Assembly (NCBI RefSeq): GCF_003967555.1
Contig: NZ_BIFS01000001.1
Coordinates: 1,364,001-1,428,000, forward strand
DNA length: 64,000 bases
Reading direction: 5' to 3'
DNA from: Dictyobacter kobayashii
Lineage (GTDB): Bacteria; Chloroflexota; Ktedonobacteria; Ktedonobacterales; Ktedonobacteraceae
The notes under the pieces were generated by a model that saw only the letters and a list, made by a program, of their open reading frames with translations, had not been told where the DNA came from and searched no databases. Positions 1 through 8,615 of this stretch are shown here, in pieces. A program made the translations under genes and the position numbers. Position 1 is the first letter of the stretch; each line of letters begins with the position of its first letter.

Positions 1-4
1 TCAT
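1..4 (-). CDS. Start codon of a further gene running off the left edge
   Basis: On the minus strand an ATG lies at 4-2, preceded by the ribosome binding site AAGGAG at 16-11, which itself overlaps the last codons of the AAA ATPase gene that ends at 8. The spacing and overlap suggest a translationally coupled downstream gene, of which only the start codon is in the window. The paralogous ATPase at 33992-35149 is likewise followed at once by another ORF (ATGA overlap), so a conserved two-gene arrangement is plausible. Nothing can be said about the product. Confidence 0.45.
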
Positions 5-7
5 TAT

Positions 8-1156
8 TTACTCCTTAACTACTGCCTGATATTCTTCATCTAATCGGTGCTTGAAATCATGCTGATAGCGCACATCATCCACATTCAAACCAGCAATCTG
101 AGCCTGTTTATCATCCAGCAGCAATTTGCCTACCAGTTGGAGACGCAACGGTAGCCAGTAACGCTCTCCATTGACCTTATAGAGTGCACTCCACTGCAAA
201 AGAACTTCTTGCTCTTTCTTATCAAAGCCAACCTGATCTCCTTTCTCCTCTACAAACTTCCGCGCCTCCTGCTCTGTAAAAGGCTTGAGCGCTATTTGCT
301 GTACCTTATTAAAGAATGGGCTAGTCTGTCCCGTTAATCCTTCTATAATTTCTTTTAGTGGATGCCTGCTAGCAGTAACCAGGATCAATCCATTACTCTC
401 GGCCAGAGCACGAAGTCCCTCAAAGAAATCCTGATCAAACTCCTGTTTATTACGAAAACATTCAAATTCATCAATACATAGAACAGGCTGCACACCAAAG
501 TTTCTCATATCGCCTATTTCCTTTGACAGTTGTTCGAGTGGAGTCACACTAGACAAATTCATAGATAACGATATTCCGAACTGTGCCAGCACATGCCGCA
601 CAAAGCCAGCCTGGCTCTTACACTCTGGATGCGTTGCGCTGACCTTCACTACTCGATAGGATGGGTTATATGTAGGAGCTACCATCTGTAGGTACTCCAG
701 GAGCCATGTCTTACCAATCAGGCGCTCTCCAATAATCGAGCTAGATCCTTTATTTGCTAGACGGGTAATCAGCGTATTTCGTGCTGCCACACGGCCATAA
801 AACTCTCCAGGATCGCTTAAGGGTTGGTTAAACGAAAAGTGAGCCTGCCCTGACTTTGCTGGTGATAACAGTGATGCGGATATATTGCGATGATCAATGA
901 TAAAAATTACAGTGGTGATTATGACCAGTATGGCTCCTGCGACAATAGTAATGCTAAGATGCTGTCCTATCCAGCCAACAGGAGTGTTAGGGGCAAAATC
1001 TGCGTCCGAGGTCATTCGTGTCGATATAATATTGATTACCAAACCTAATACAATGACAATCCAGAAAAAGCGCAATCCATTCCAGAGCTGATGGCATAAG
1101 CGAATCCAAAGAGATGGTGCGACTGTTGATTTTTTTGATCGCGAAGGGGTTGTCAT
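8..1156 (-). CDS. Membrane-anchored AAA/STAND-type ATPase
   Basis: About 382 residues from the ATG at 1156, which has GGGAG about 8 nt upstream; the longer frame would need a TTG start. Two hydrophobic segments lie near residues 30-45 and 67-86, then a P-loop domain with Walker A GERLIGKT near residue 143 and Walker B VLCIDEF. This is the ORC/CDC6-like (MNS/STAND-related) NTPase type in which a cytosolic switch ATPase is tethered to the membrane. It is a clear paralogue of the gene at 33992-35149, sharing DPGEFYGRVAAR before the P-loop and GKTWLLEY after it. No effector domain is visible; the partner may be the gene starting at position 4. The role is unknown; signalling or defence are possible by family analogy. 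Confidence 0.75.
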   Translation of the reverse strand: MTTPSRSKKSTVAPSLWIRLCHQLWNGLRFFWIVIVLGLVINIISTRMTSDADFAPNTPVGWIGQHLSITIVAGAILVIITTVIFIIDHRNISASLLSPAKSGQAHFSFNQPLSDPGEFYGRVAARNTLITRLANKGSSSIIGERLIGKTWLLEYLQMVAPTYNPSYRVVKVSATHPECKSQAGFVRHVLAQFGISLSMNLSSVTPLEQLSKEIGDMRNFGVQPVLCIDEFECFRNKQEFDQDFFEGLRALAESNGLILVTASRHPLKEIIEGLTGQTSPFFNKVQQIALKPFTEQEARKFVEEKGDQVGFDKKEQEVLLQWSALYKVNGERYWLPLRLQLVGKLLLDDKQAQIAGLNVDDVRYQHDFKHRLDEEYQAVVKE

Positions 1157-1205
1157 CCTTAACTCCCGCAATTTGTTATTATACTATTTTAGTATATAAC
1201 GAATG

Positions 1206-1436
1206 CTATTGCATAGCAACATATGCCCATAAAGTACAAACGTTAAGAATGTGGACATCCAGCATATAATTCACTTCTCCTTTTGGGGACCCATCTATAA
1301 GGGATATTTGAGAGAAGCCATACACCTTTAAATCGTCCAACTTGTCATCTGGCGAAAACTGCTGTACTTTATACAGAGGATTACTGGATTTCTTGCTATC
1401 GCTGTCCCAACAACTGTTGTCCCAGGTCGCATACAA
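1206..1436 (-). pseudogene. Hypothetical protein fragment
   Basis: An open frame of 76 codons whose only start at the 5' end is TTG and which lacks a ribosome binding site. The residues read like the C-terminal part of a soluble, Asp/Ser-rich protein (for example LYKVQQFSPDDKLDDLKVYG). It lies between the ABC exporter and the AAA ATPase. It may be a gene remnant or a chance frame; no family is recognised. Confidence 0.25.
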
Positions 1437-1466
1437 GAAATGGTTGCATATTAAGGAGTAGCTCTT

Positions 1467-2435
1467 ATGTCTGCTGACACGCAGACAACGACAAAAGTGG
1501 TACCCACACAGTCAGTAGATGGTGCCGCTATTGTCGTTGAGAATTTCAGCAAAAGCTACGGCGCTCATCGCGTCGTCGATCATTTACAATTTCAGGTACA
1601 GCCTGGAGAGGTCTTTGCGCTGCTGGGCCCTAACGGCGCTGGCAAAACCACGACCGTTGAAACCCTGGAAGGGTATCGTACACCTGATGTTGGCACGATT
1701 CGTGTACTCGGTCTCGATCCAATTCGCCAGGCGCGCGAGTTGAAACCACGCATTGGAGTCATGCTACAACAGGATGGTCTCTACCCGGCTCTGACGGCCC
1801 GCGAGGTGCTCAGCCTGTTCGCTGGCTACTATGAGCAGCCGCAAGCGGTGGATGCCTTATTGGAGCGTGTAGGACTGACCTCGGCGACCAAAACGCGTTG
1901 CCGCCGTCTCTCCGGTGGTCAGAAACGTCGCCTGGCGCTGGCAGTGGCCCTGATAGGCAATCCTGAATTGGTCTTTCTGGATGAACCTACCGCTGGCATG
2001 GACCCCCAGGCGCGCCAGACCACCTGGGAGATTGTGCGCGAGTTGAAGCGCAATGGCGTCACGATCTTGCTAACCACCCATCTGATGGATGAGGCAGAAC
2101 GCCTGGCCGATCGCGTGGCAATCATCGATCATGGACAGTTGATCGCCCTGGATACCCCTGGCAATCTTACGGGCGGCCAAAATGCCAACATTGTGCGCTT
2201 TGTTGCTCCAGAAGGATTGGATTGCACTCAACTGGCTGCATTACCTACAGCGAAAAGTGCAGAAGAGGTGCGCGCTGGCAGTTATGTCATTGAGACCGAT
2301 GATATTCCTGCGCTGCTGGTGGAGTTGACCACCTGGCTACGCGAACAGAAAATTACGCTCTCCGAGCTACGCGTAGGCCACGGCTCACTGGAGGATCTCT
2401 TCTTACGCTTAACTGGATCAGAGGTACGAGATTAA
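1467..2435 (+). CDS. ABC transporter ATP-binding protein (drug-export DrrA type)
   Basis: 322 residues. Walker A GPNGAGKT is at residues 54-61, the signature motif LSGGQKRRLALA follows, and Walker B is LVFLDEPTAGMDP, with a switch His in LLTTHLMDEAE. A C-terminal extension of about 80 residues is typical of DrrA/CcmA-like ATPases of ABC-2 exporters. The start is supported by AAGGAG at 1453-1458. The next gene, the permease, begins 1 nt after the stop, so the two form one operon and one exporter (two ATPase and two permease chains). The substrate cannot be read from sequence; antibiotics or lipids are usual for the family. Confidence 0.9.
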   Translation: MSADTQTTTKVVPTQSVDGAAIVVENFSKSYGAHRVVDHLQFQVQPGEVFALLGPNGAGKTTTVETLEGYRTPDVGTIRVLGLDPIRQARELKPRIGVMLQQDGLYPALTAREVLSLFAGYYEQPQAVDALLERVGLTSATKTRCRRLSGGQKRRLALAVALIGNPELVFLDEPTAGMDPQARQTTWEIVRELKRNGVTILLTTHLMDEAERLADRVAIIDHGQLIALDTPGNLTGGQNANIVRFVAPEGLDCTQLAALPTAKSAEEVRAGSYVIETDDIPALLVELTTWLREQKITLSELRVGHGSLEDLFLRLTGSEVRD

Positions 2436-2436
2436 C

Positions 2437-3234
2437 ATGGCCACACATTCACCACTAGCAACGGATGCGGCTAAAGCTCCGCGTAACAATACTCCTGCCT
2501 CGGCGGGACGTCAAATTCTTAAGCAGACACAATTTGAATTATTGCTCACCAGTAGACGCGGCGAAAATGTGCTGGTTACACTGATTATTCCAGTGATGCT
2601 GCTCATTTTCTTTGCCTCTTTGAATATTATTCCCGTCAATAAGGGTGAGAGCGCCGCTACGTTTCTTTTGCCGGGTATTCTGGCTATCGCTATTATGGCA
2701 GCTGGTATGGTCAATCTGGGCATTGCGACCGCCTATGAGCGCTACTACGGTGTCCTCAAGCGCCTGGGCAGTTCTCCCCTGTCCCGTAGTGGACTGATTA
2801 TTGCCAAGATCATTTCGATTCTGGTACTCGAAGTCGTCCAGGTCTTGCTCCTGGTTGGTGTGGCTGTGGCATTCTACGGCTGGCGGCCAGTTGGCTCATT
2901 GCCTTTCGCGCTGCTTTCAATCGTCCTGGGTACCGTCACCTTTTCGGCCCTGGGATTAGCGATGGCGGGGGCGCTGCGTGCTGAAATGACTCTGGCAGGG
3001 GCTAACGCGCTCTTCCTGGTCTTTATCCTGCTGGGCGGCGGCATCTTGCCACTGGAGCACCTGCCAGCGCCAATCGCTGCGATCGCACAACTACTGCCAG
3101 CATCAGCACTAACCCAGGCCTTGCAGCAAACAATGGCCCACAACGGGACCTTCCCATTGTATCCAATCCTGCTGCTGACCCTATGGGCTATCGTGATCCT
3201 CTTTGTGGCGATTCGTACATTTAAGTGGGAGTAA
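2437..3234 (+). CDS. ABC-2 type transporter permease
   Basis: 265 residues with about six hydrophobic segments, in the order expected for the ABC-2 membrane family (first segment near residue 45, long amphipathic stretch, then five closely spaced helices). It carries the family-typical loop with YERYYGVLKRLGSSPLSR before the third helix. It is translated directly after its ATPase and forms the membrane channel of the exporter. The MOSC gene follows 11 nt downstream. Confidence 0.88.
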   Translation: MATHSPLATDAAKAPRNNTPASAGRQILKQTQFELLLTSRRGENVLVTLIIPVMLLIFFASLNIIPVNKGESAATFLLPGILAIAIMAAGMVNLGIATAYERYYGVLKRLGSSPLSRSGLIIAKIISILVLEVVQVLLLVGVAVAFYGWRPVGSLPFALLSIVLGTVTFSALGLAMAGALRAEMTLAGANALFLVFILLGGGILPLEHLPAPIAAIAQLLPASALTQALQQTMAHNGTFPLYPILLLTLWAIVILFVAIRTFKWE

Positions 3235-3245
3235 TTAAGGTAAGT

Positions 3246-3777
3246 ATGACGAGCAATCATGAGGCAGGAATTGTGGTTGCGGTATGCCGCAATCCACAAC
3301 CGGGACTACCCAAGCCGATTGTAGATGAGATTAATTTACTGGATGATCTGGGCGTAGAGGGGGATTACCATGCGGGGAAACTCGTGCGCCATCGCTATCT
3401 GGCCCGGAAGAATCCCAACCAACCAAATCTGCGTCAGGTCTTGCTCGTCGATACCCAGGCCTACCAGGATGTAGCGCTACAGGACATCCAGCTAGGCCCG
3501 GGCGCAATGGGCGAGAATATAACCATTCAAGGACTGCCATTGATGCAGCTACCTATAGGCACACTGCTCTCAATCGGAATTGCCTTGCTAGAGGTTACTG
3601 AGGTGCGTACTCCTTGCAAGCAGCTGAATGGGATGCATCCCGACCTTTTGCAAGCAGTGACGACGAAGGACCAGGGCAAAAAAAAACTTTAAGGCTGGTA
3701 TCATGGCCCGTATCTTGCGCGGAGGTAGCGTGCGCGCAGGCGACCACATGGTCATTCAACCAGCATCGTCAAACTGA
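3246..3777 (+). CDS. MOSC domain protein, frame broken in an A9 run
   Basis: The MOSC (molybdenum cofactor sulfurase C-terminal) domain binds or transfers a sulfur group or Mo/W ligand; the conserved Cys is in RTPCKQL. The ATG at 3246 has TAAGG six nt upstream; the longer frame would need GTG inside the permease gene. Reading stops at 3692 after GQGKKKL, but the family C-terminus continues one frame over (FKAGIMARILRGG, then GDHMV) to a TGA at 3775-3777. The switch falls in nine A residues at 3678-3686; eight would restore the protein. This is either an assembly indel or a real frameshift. The gene belongs to the exporter operon by position. Confidence 0.75.
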
Positions 3778-3801
3778 ACAAGGGACCAGGTAAGCAGGTG
3801 C

Positions 3802-4326
3802 TTAGTATGAGCGCTTGCTTACCTGAGAGATGACAGCCTCGTCTCCTTCATCATCTTCTTCATAATATTCTTCGTCATCCGCGTGCGGCTGCATTAATTG
3901 GAATACTGCCACCAGGAACATGACCAACATAATGATATGCAACACTGTACACCAGGCACAGATATTGTGCAGGTAGACCAGTTCAGCATAGACCAGGTAG
4001 AGAGCGGTCAACACACCGGTGCCAAACCAGATCGGCTCAGCGATCTTGAGTGAGCGCGCTTCTGGCCGTATCTTCCAGGCCGTAAAGGCCAGGGCGCCAC
4101 TCACCAAAAACCAGAGCAAACCAGGAACTGAGATGGGAATCGAAGTTCCGGGTACGAGCGAGTAGCTACTGGAAAGCACGCGTTCACAATTGATTACACC
4201 ACTGGTAGAACAGACAACCGGTACGTTTCCGTAATGGGCGATCGTTAAATAAATTGAGATAGCGACCCCGACGATTGACAAAATAATATAGGTGATTTGC
4301 GCACCATGCCTACGAAAATACGTCAT
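3802..4326 (-). CDS. Vitamin K epoxide reductase (VKOR) family protein
   Basis: 174 residues with four to five transmembrane segments. The two redox pairs expected for bacterial VKOR are present: C39/C47 in a periplasm-facing loop (VVCSTSGVINCERVL) and the CxxC C123-A-W-C126. Bacterial VKORs reoxidise DsbA-like thioredoxins and pass electrons to quinone, supporting disulfide formation outside the membrane. There is no fused thioredoxin domain and no DsbA gene nearby. The C-terminus is a very acidic tail (DDEEYYEEDDEGDE). It stands alone between oppositely oriented genes. Confidence 0.85.
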   Translation of the reverse strand: MTYFRRHGAQITYIILSIVGVAISIYLTIAHYGNVPVVCSTSGVINCERVLSSSYSLVPGTSIPISVPGLLWFLVSGALAFTAWKIRPEARSLKIAEPIWFGTGVLTALYLVYAELVYLHNICAWCTVLHIIMLVMFLVAVFQLMQPHADDEEYYEEDDEGDEAVISQVSKRSY

Positions 4327-4500
4327 TCACACCTCTCTAGCCTCTATGTTGAACTACAATGAGATTATTTTAGTTAATTTGCTCGACAATGATAGCATAA
4401 AACCGAGCCCAACTACTTGTCAATGAATTCTCTGCTACTGTGACACATTTGTGTTAATTGATTTTCACATGTGCAGAGAATTTCACTGGCCCTATAGACT

Positions 4501-5526
4501 TTATGCTTTGGCTATAGGAGATTCTACCTGGTCAGAGAAGTGGCAGGCGGCGTAATGTTCATGCCCTTCTTTGGCCTCGAAGGCTGGTTCAACCTCGCGG
4601 CAGATATTCTGTGCCATTGGACAACGCGTATGGAAACGGCAGCCGGTTGGCATCTTCATCGGGCTAGGCAGATCGCCAGTCAGAATAATGCGCTGCCGTT
4701 TCTTCTCGATGAGTGGATCAGGAATAGGAACCGCGGAAAGCAAGGCGCGCGTATAGGGATGTTTGGGAGCGATATAGAGCTCGTCCCGGTCGGCCAGCTC
4801 GACGATCCGGCCCAGATACATGACCGCGACCCGATCCGCGACGTGGCGCACCACACTCAAGTCATGCGAGATAAAAAGATAGGTGAGGTTAAAGCGCCCC
4901 TGCAGGTTCTGCAGCAGGTTAAGTACCTGGGCCCGCACTGAAACATCGAGCGCAGAGACAGGCTCATCAGCAATGATCAGTTCGGGATTGACCGCCAGGG
5001 CGCGCGCCACGGCAATGCGCTGGCGTTGACCTCCGCTAAATTCATGCGGATAGCGATCAATATATTCAGGGCGTAGACCCACCAGGCTCAACAGTTCTTC
5101 TGTCCTGGCCCGAATCTCCTGCCTGCTCCCCATATGATAAATATGCATGGGCTCTGAGACCAACGAGCCAATGGTAAAACGTGGATTAAGGGATGCAAAG
5201 GGGTCCTGAAAAATCATCTGGACCTTTTTGCGTATTTTCCATAGAGTATCGGCATCCATCTGGACCATGTCCTGACCATCAAAGAAGACCTGGCCGGCGG
5301 TTGGCTTATATAAGCGGATAATCGAGCGGCCAATCGTTGTTTTGCCAGAACCGCTTTCTCCGACTAACCCCAGTGTCTGACCACGCGCAATGCCAAAACT
5401 CACATCGTCGACGGCCTGGATATTGCCCACCGTCTTTTGAAAAATAATACCCCTGGTCACCGGAAAATACATCTTCAGGTTTCGCACATCCAGTAAGAGC
5501 TGGGTGCCCACCATTGTCTCTGCCAT
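4501..5526 (-). CDS. Oligopeptide/dipeptide ABC importer ATPase (OppF/DppF type)
   Basis: About 341 residues from the ATG at 5526, with AAAGGAG some 9 nt upstream; a GTG six nt earlier is also possible. Walker A is GESGSGKTT, the signature FSGGQRQRIAVARAL and Walker B LIIADEPVSALDV. The C-terminal oligopeptide-transporter domain carries the Cys set CRFHTRCPMAQNIC that in this family can hold an Fe-S cluster. It follows the OppD-like gene by 24 nt and should pair with it as the heterodimeric motor of a peptide or nickel importer. The membrane and binding-protein genes are not in the window. Confidence 0.88.
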   Translation of the reverse strand: MAETMVGTQLLLDVRNLKMYFPVTRGIIFQKTVGNIQAVDDVSFGIARGQTLGLVGESGSGKTTIGRSIIRLYKPTAGQVFFDGQDMVQMDADTLWKIRKKVQMIFQDPFASLNPRFTIGSLVSEPMHIYHMGSRQEIRARTEELLSLVGLRPEYIDRYPHEFSGGQRQRIAVARALAVNPELIIADEPVSALDVSVRAQVLNLLQNLQGRFNLTYLFISHDLSVVRHVADRVAVMYLGRIVELADRDELYIAPKHPYTRALLSAVPIPDPLIEKKRQRIILTGDLPSPMKMPTGCRFHTRCPMAQNICREVEPAFEAKEGHEHYAACHFSDQVESPIAKA

Positions 5527-5556
5527 CGTCACACGCTCCTTTCGACCACTAGAAGA

Positions 5557-6637
5557 TTACGAGCCCTGCGCTACTTTTTCGCCAGCGGTCTGGAATGCCG
5601 CCTGTAAGGCTTGACGCCGCGCCTGTTGTCGCCGCTCGGCCGTAGCCTGCTGCCTGGGATCAGTCACGTCGGCCCAACATGCTTTGCGGTGTGCCGGTTG
5701 ATTGGTTAGCGCTTCTAAGGGCGGCATGCTATGACAGGCCGCACGCGCGAAGGCGCAGCGCGGCATAAAAGGGCAGCCGCTGGGCGGGTGGAGGAGATCG
5801 GGTGGCGCGCCTTCTATAGTGCTGAGTTCTTGTTGGCGCGCTTCATCCAGTCGCGGCACGGAGGAGAGGAGCCCCTGTGTGTAGGGATGGCGCGGATTAG
5901 CAAAGAGTTCGTCGGTAGGACCCTCTTCGATGACTTTCCCGGCATACATCACAATCACACGATCGGCGATGCCTGCCACCACGCCCAGGTCATGGGTGAT
6001 TAAGATCAAGGAGGTGCCAAGTTCTTTGCAGACTGAACCGATCAATTCAAGGATCTGGGCTTGCACAGTCACATCCAGGGCGGTGGTGGGCTCATCGGCA
6101 ATCAATAAGCGGGGATTACAGGCCAGGGCCATGGCGATCATGACTCGCTGGCGCATACCGCCACTGAATTGATGCGGAAAGGCATCCACCCGTTGCTGGG
6201 GTGCGGGAATACCTACCTGTTCCAACAGCGCAATCGCCCGCTGACGTGCCTCACCGGCCCTCAATTTCAGATGAATCTGTAGCCCCTCGGCGATCTGTTT
6301 ACCGATCGTCATGGTTGGATTTAAGCAGGCCATGGGGTCCTGAAAAATCATACCGATCTGCCCACCACGTATACTACGCATGGTCTTCTCAGGTACATCC
6401 AAAAGATCCTGACCAGCGAAATAGATCTCGCCACCCACATATTCACCGGGCGGCTGAGCTACCAGGCGCATAATTGAGAGGGCGGTTACACTTTTGCCAC
6501 AGCCGCTCTCTCCCACCAGCGCTACCTTTTTCGCCCGCTTTGACGGCAAAACTGACACCATCTACAGCGTGCACATAGCCGGCCCGCGTCTTGAAGTAGG
6601 TCTTCAGGTCCTGTACATCCAGCAGATACTCCTTCAA
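5557..6637 (-). CDS. Oligopeptide/dipeptide ABC importer ATPase (OppD/DppD type), frameshifted
   Basis: The N-terminal 36 residues ([13 protein letters not shown] to VKAGEK) and the rest ([12 protein letters not shown] onward) are in different frames. The switch is at a T5 run, 6527-6531; four T would give the normal [15 protein letters not shown]. Signature [15 protein letters not shown], Walker [14 protein letters not shown] and the C-terminal Cys cluster ([15 protein letters not shown]) are intact, followed by a Gln/Arg-rich tail. The start is also odd: AAAGGAG leads to an ATG at about 6643 that is one base out of frame, so TTG at 6637 is the only in-frame start unless another base is missing. 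It forms an operon with the OppF-like gene. Confidence 0.8.
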
Positions 6638-6777
6638 AGCATGCGTCTCCTTTAGCTACAAATCCCTTGGCTACAAACGACTGGTTTTCGCAAAACTGGT
6701 CGAGCGATAGAGGGAAAAATATCCCTTATCTAAAGAGACGCCAGACAGGCTGAAAAAGTGAAAGAAATAGGGTTAGA

Positions 6778-8433
6778 TCAAGTTAAAAATTCGACGGCTT
6801 CTAAAATCTTTCGCTCGACAACCAGGTCCACAAAGAGGGTTTTATACCCAACTTCGTTGAAGAGGACGACCATTTTATCACCCTCGTAGCGCAATACCAG
6901 GCCGTCTCCCCAGCTTTTATGGATTACTTTGGTATTGATCGGGAAGGGCTGTTTAACGAGGTCAATGACGATAATGCCTGCATCGCAATTGTCGCAATTA
7001 TGACAGGGAGGATTATCCATGTTCTCGCCAAAGTAGTTCAGCAGATATTCGCGGCGGCAATCCCCTACTTCGGCGTAGCAGCGGATCATTTCGATGCGTG
7101 AGCGATCAAATTCGCGTCGTGAAAGATGGGCCTCCATAGCTTCCTGAGTTACTGCATCAATATTCTCGATCAAACCATTGGACATGACTTCACCGGTGGG
7201 CAATGTAGTAATTGCGCCGCCCTCCTCCAGCCGTGTCAAAGCCTCTGCCAGCTTCGAACGCGAGAGATGGGTTTCTTCTGATAGATCCTGGATGGTCACC
7301 GGATCGGTCTGCTCTTGAATAACGCGAGCGACCAGTTCAACCTGATCGATATCGATGCGGCCCGCGCCAGCAAAGAAGCGATGAATGCGTAGATCCTCGG
7401 CGCGATAGAACAGAATAGCTTTGGCTGCGAGCCCATCACGTCCGGCCCGGCCTACCTCTTGATAGTATGAATCCAGTGAATCACTGATATCGTAATGATA
7501 GACAAAACGGACATTGGGCTTATCAATGCCCATCCCAAAGGCGACCGTGGCGACAATAACTTCGACCTCGTCGTTCATAAATTGCTGCTGGACCTGCTCA
7601 CGATCGGTTGCGCGCATGCCGGCATGGTAGAAAGCTGCTTTGACTCCCACATCACAGAGTGCCCTGGCAATCTCTTCTGAATGCTTGCGGGTTGCGGTAT
7701 AGACGATGCCGGGCCGCTCGGTTTCCAATACGCGCTCCAGCAGGGCTTTCTTTTTATCCGCCTCGTCACGAAATTTCTCAACACCCAGCCAGATATTCGG
7801 TCGGTCGAATCCCTGCACCACAATCTGCGGATTATTCATCTGCAAGCGCTCGATAATCTCTTCGCGTACCAGGGGGGCAGCGGTAGCAGTCAAAGCAACG
7901 ACAGTCGGATGTCCGAGGGCCTGGATGACGGCACTCAGACGCAAATACTCGGGGCGGAAGTCGTGTCCCCATTCGCTAATACAGTGCGCCTCATCAATGA
8001 CGAAGAGCGCCGGATTGGCCGCCTTCAATTGATCTAGCATGTCCTCGCTATTAAATTGCTCTGGAGCCAGAAAAAGGAAGTTGAGTTCTCCACTCTTGAG
8101 TTGCTCTAACACTTCCTGCCGTTCAGCCTCACGCATGGTAGAGTTAATCAAGGCTGCGTTTCCTACTTCGAGATCTTCAATAGCTTCAACCTGATCGCGT
8201 TGCAAGGCTATCAGTGGTGAGACAATGATCGCGGGACCCTTTAAAAGCAAGGTGGTGACCTGGTAAATCAAGGACTTTCCCAGGCCGGTAGGTAAAATAG
8301 CGATGGTATCATGACCATCCAGAATAGAACGGATCGCAGCGGCCTGGCCAGGTCGTAGCTCTTCATAGCCAAATTTCTCGCGCGTAATCCGTTCCAGTTG
8401 ACGCGTACTCTTTCGTCTAATCATCCCCGTCAT
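6778..8433 (-). CDS. RecQ-family ATP-dependent DNA helicase
   Basis: 551 residues. Superfamily 2 motifs are clear: ATP site LPTGLGKS near residue 47, DEAH at 147-150, and motif VI in YYQEVGRAGRDG. A RecQ-type zinc site follows (CRREYLLNYFGE, then CHNCDNC). Instead of an HRDC domain there is a short C-terminal module (VIHKSWGDGLVLRYEGDKM) like the small beta-barrel found at the end of some UvrD/RecQ proteins. RecQ unwinds recombination intermediates and stalled forks. It is a single gene, and the start is uncertain between the first Met and Met4. Confidence 0.88.
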   Translation of the reverse strand: MTGMIRRKSTRQLERITREKFGYEELRPGQAAAIRSILDGHDTIAILPTGLGKSLIYQVTTLLLKGPAIIVSPLIALQRDQVEAIEDLEVGNAALINSTMREAERQEVLEQLKSGELNFLFLAPEQFNSEDMLDQLKAANPALFVIDEAHCISEWGHDFRPEYLRLSAVIQALGHPTVVALTATAAPLVREEIIERLQMNNPQIVVQGFDRPNIWLGVEKFRDEADKKKALLERVLETERPGIVYTATRKHSEEIARALCDVGVKAAFYHAGMRATDREQVQQQFMNDEVEVIVATVAFGMGIDKPNVRFVYHYDISDSLDSYYQEVGRAGRDGLAAKAILFYRAEDLRIHRFFAGAGRIDIDQVELVARVIQEQTDPVTIQDLSEETHLSRSKLAEALTRLEEGGAITTLPTGEVMSNGLIENIDAVTQEAMEAHLSRREFDRSRIEMIRCYAEVGDCRREYLLNYFGENMDNPPCHNCDNCDAGIIVIDLVKQPFPINTKVIHKSWGDGLVLRYEGDKMVVLFNEVGYKTLFVDLVVERKILEAVEFLT

Positions 8434-8615
8434 CCATTCATCTATTCTTTTTTATGCTGCATTGCAATTTTTTCGTCATCGTAGCGAAACAAGGATTTTT
8501 TACCTATGTTACTCACATTGCTGCTTGTGCATAGGGCGCCTTTATCAATCCTCTATATAAGAAACGAATGATAGGGGCAAACAGATGAACTTGAGTATAA
8601 ATTAAACAAAAAATT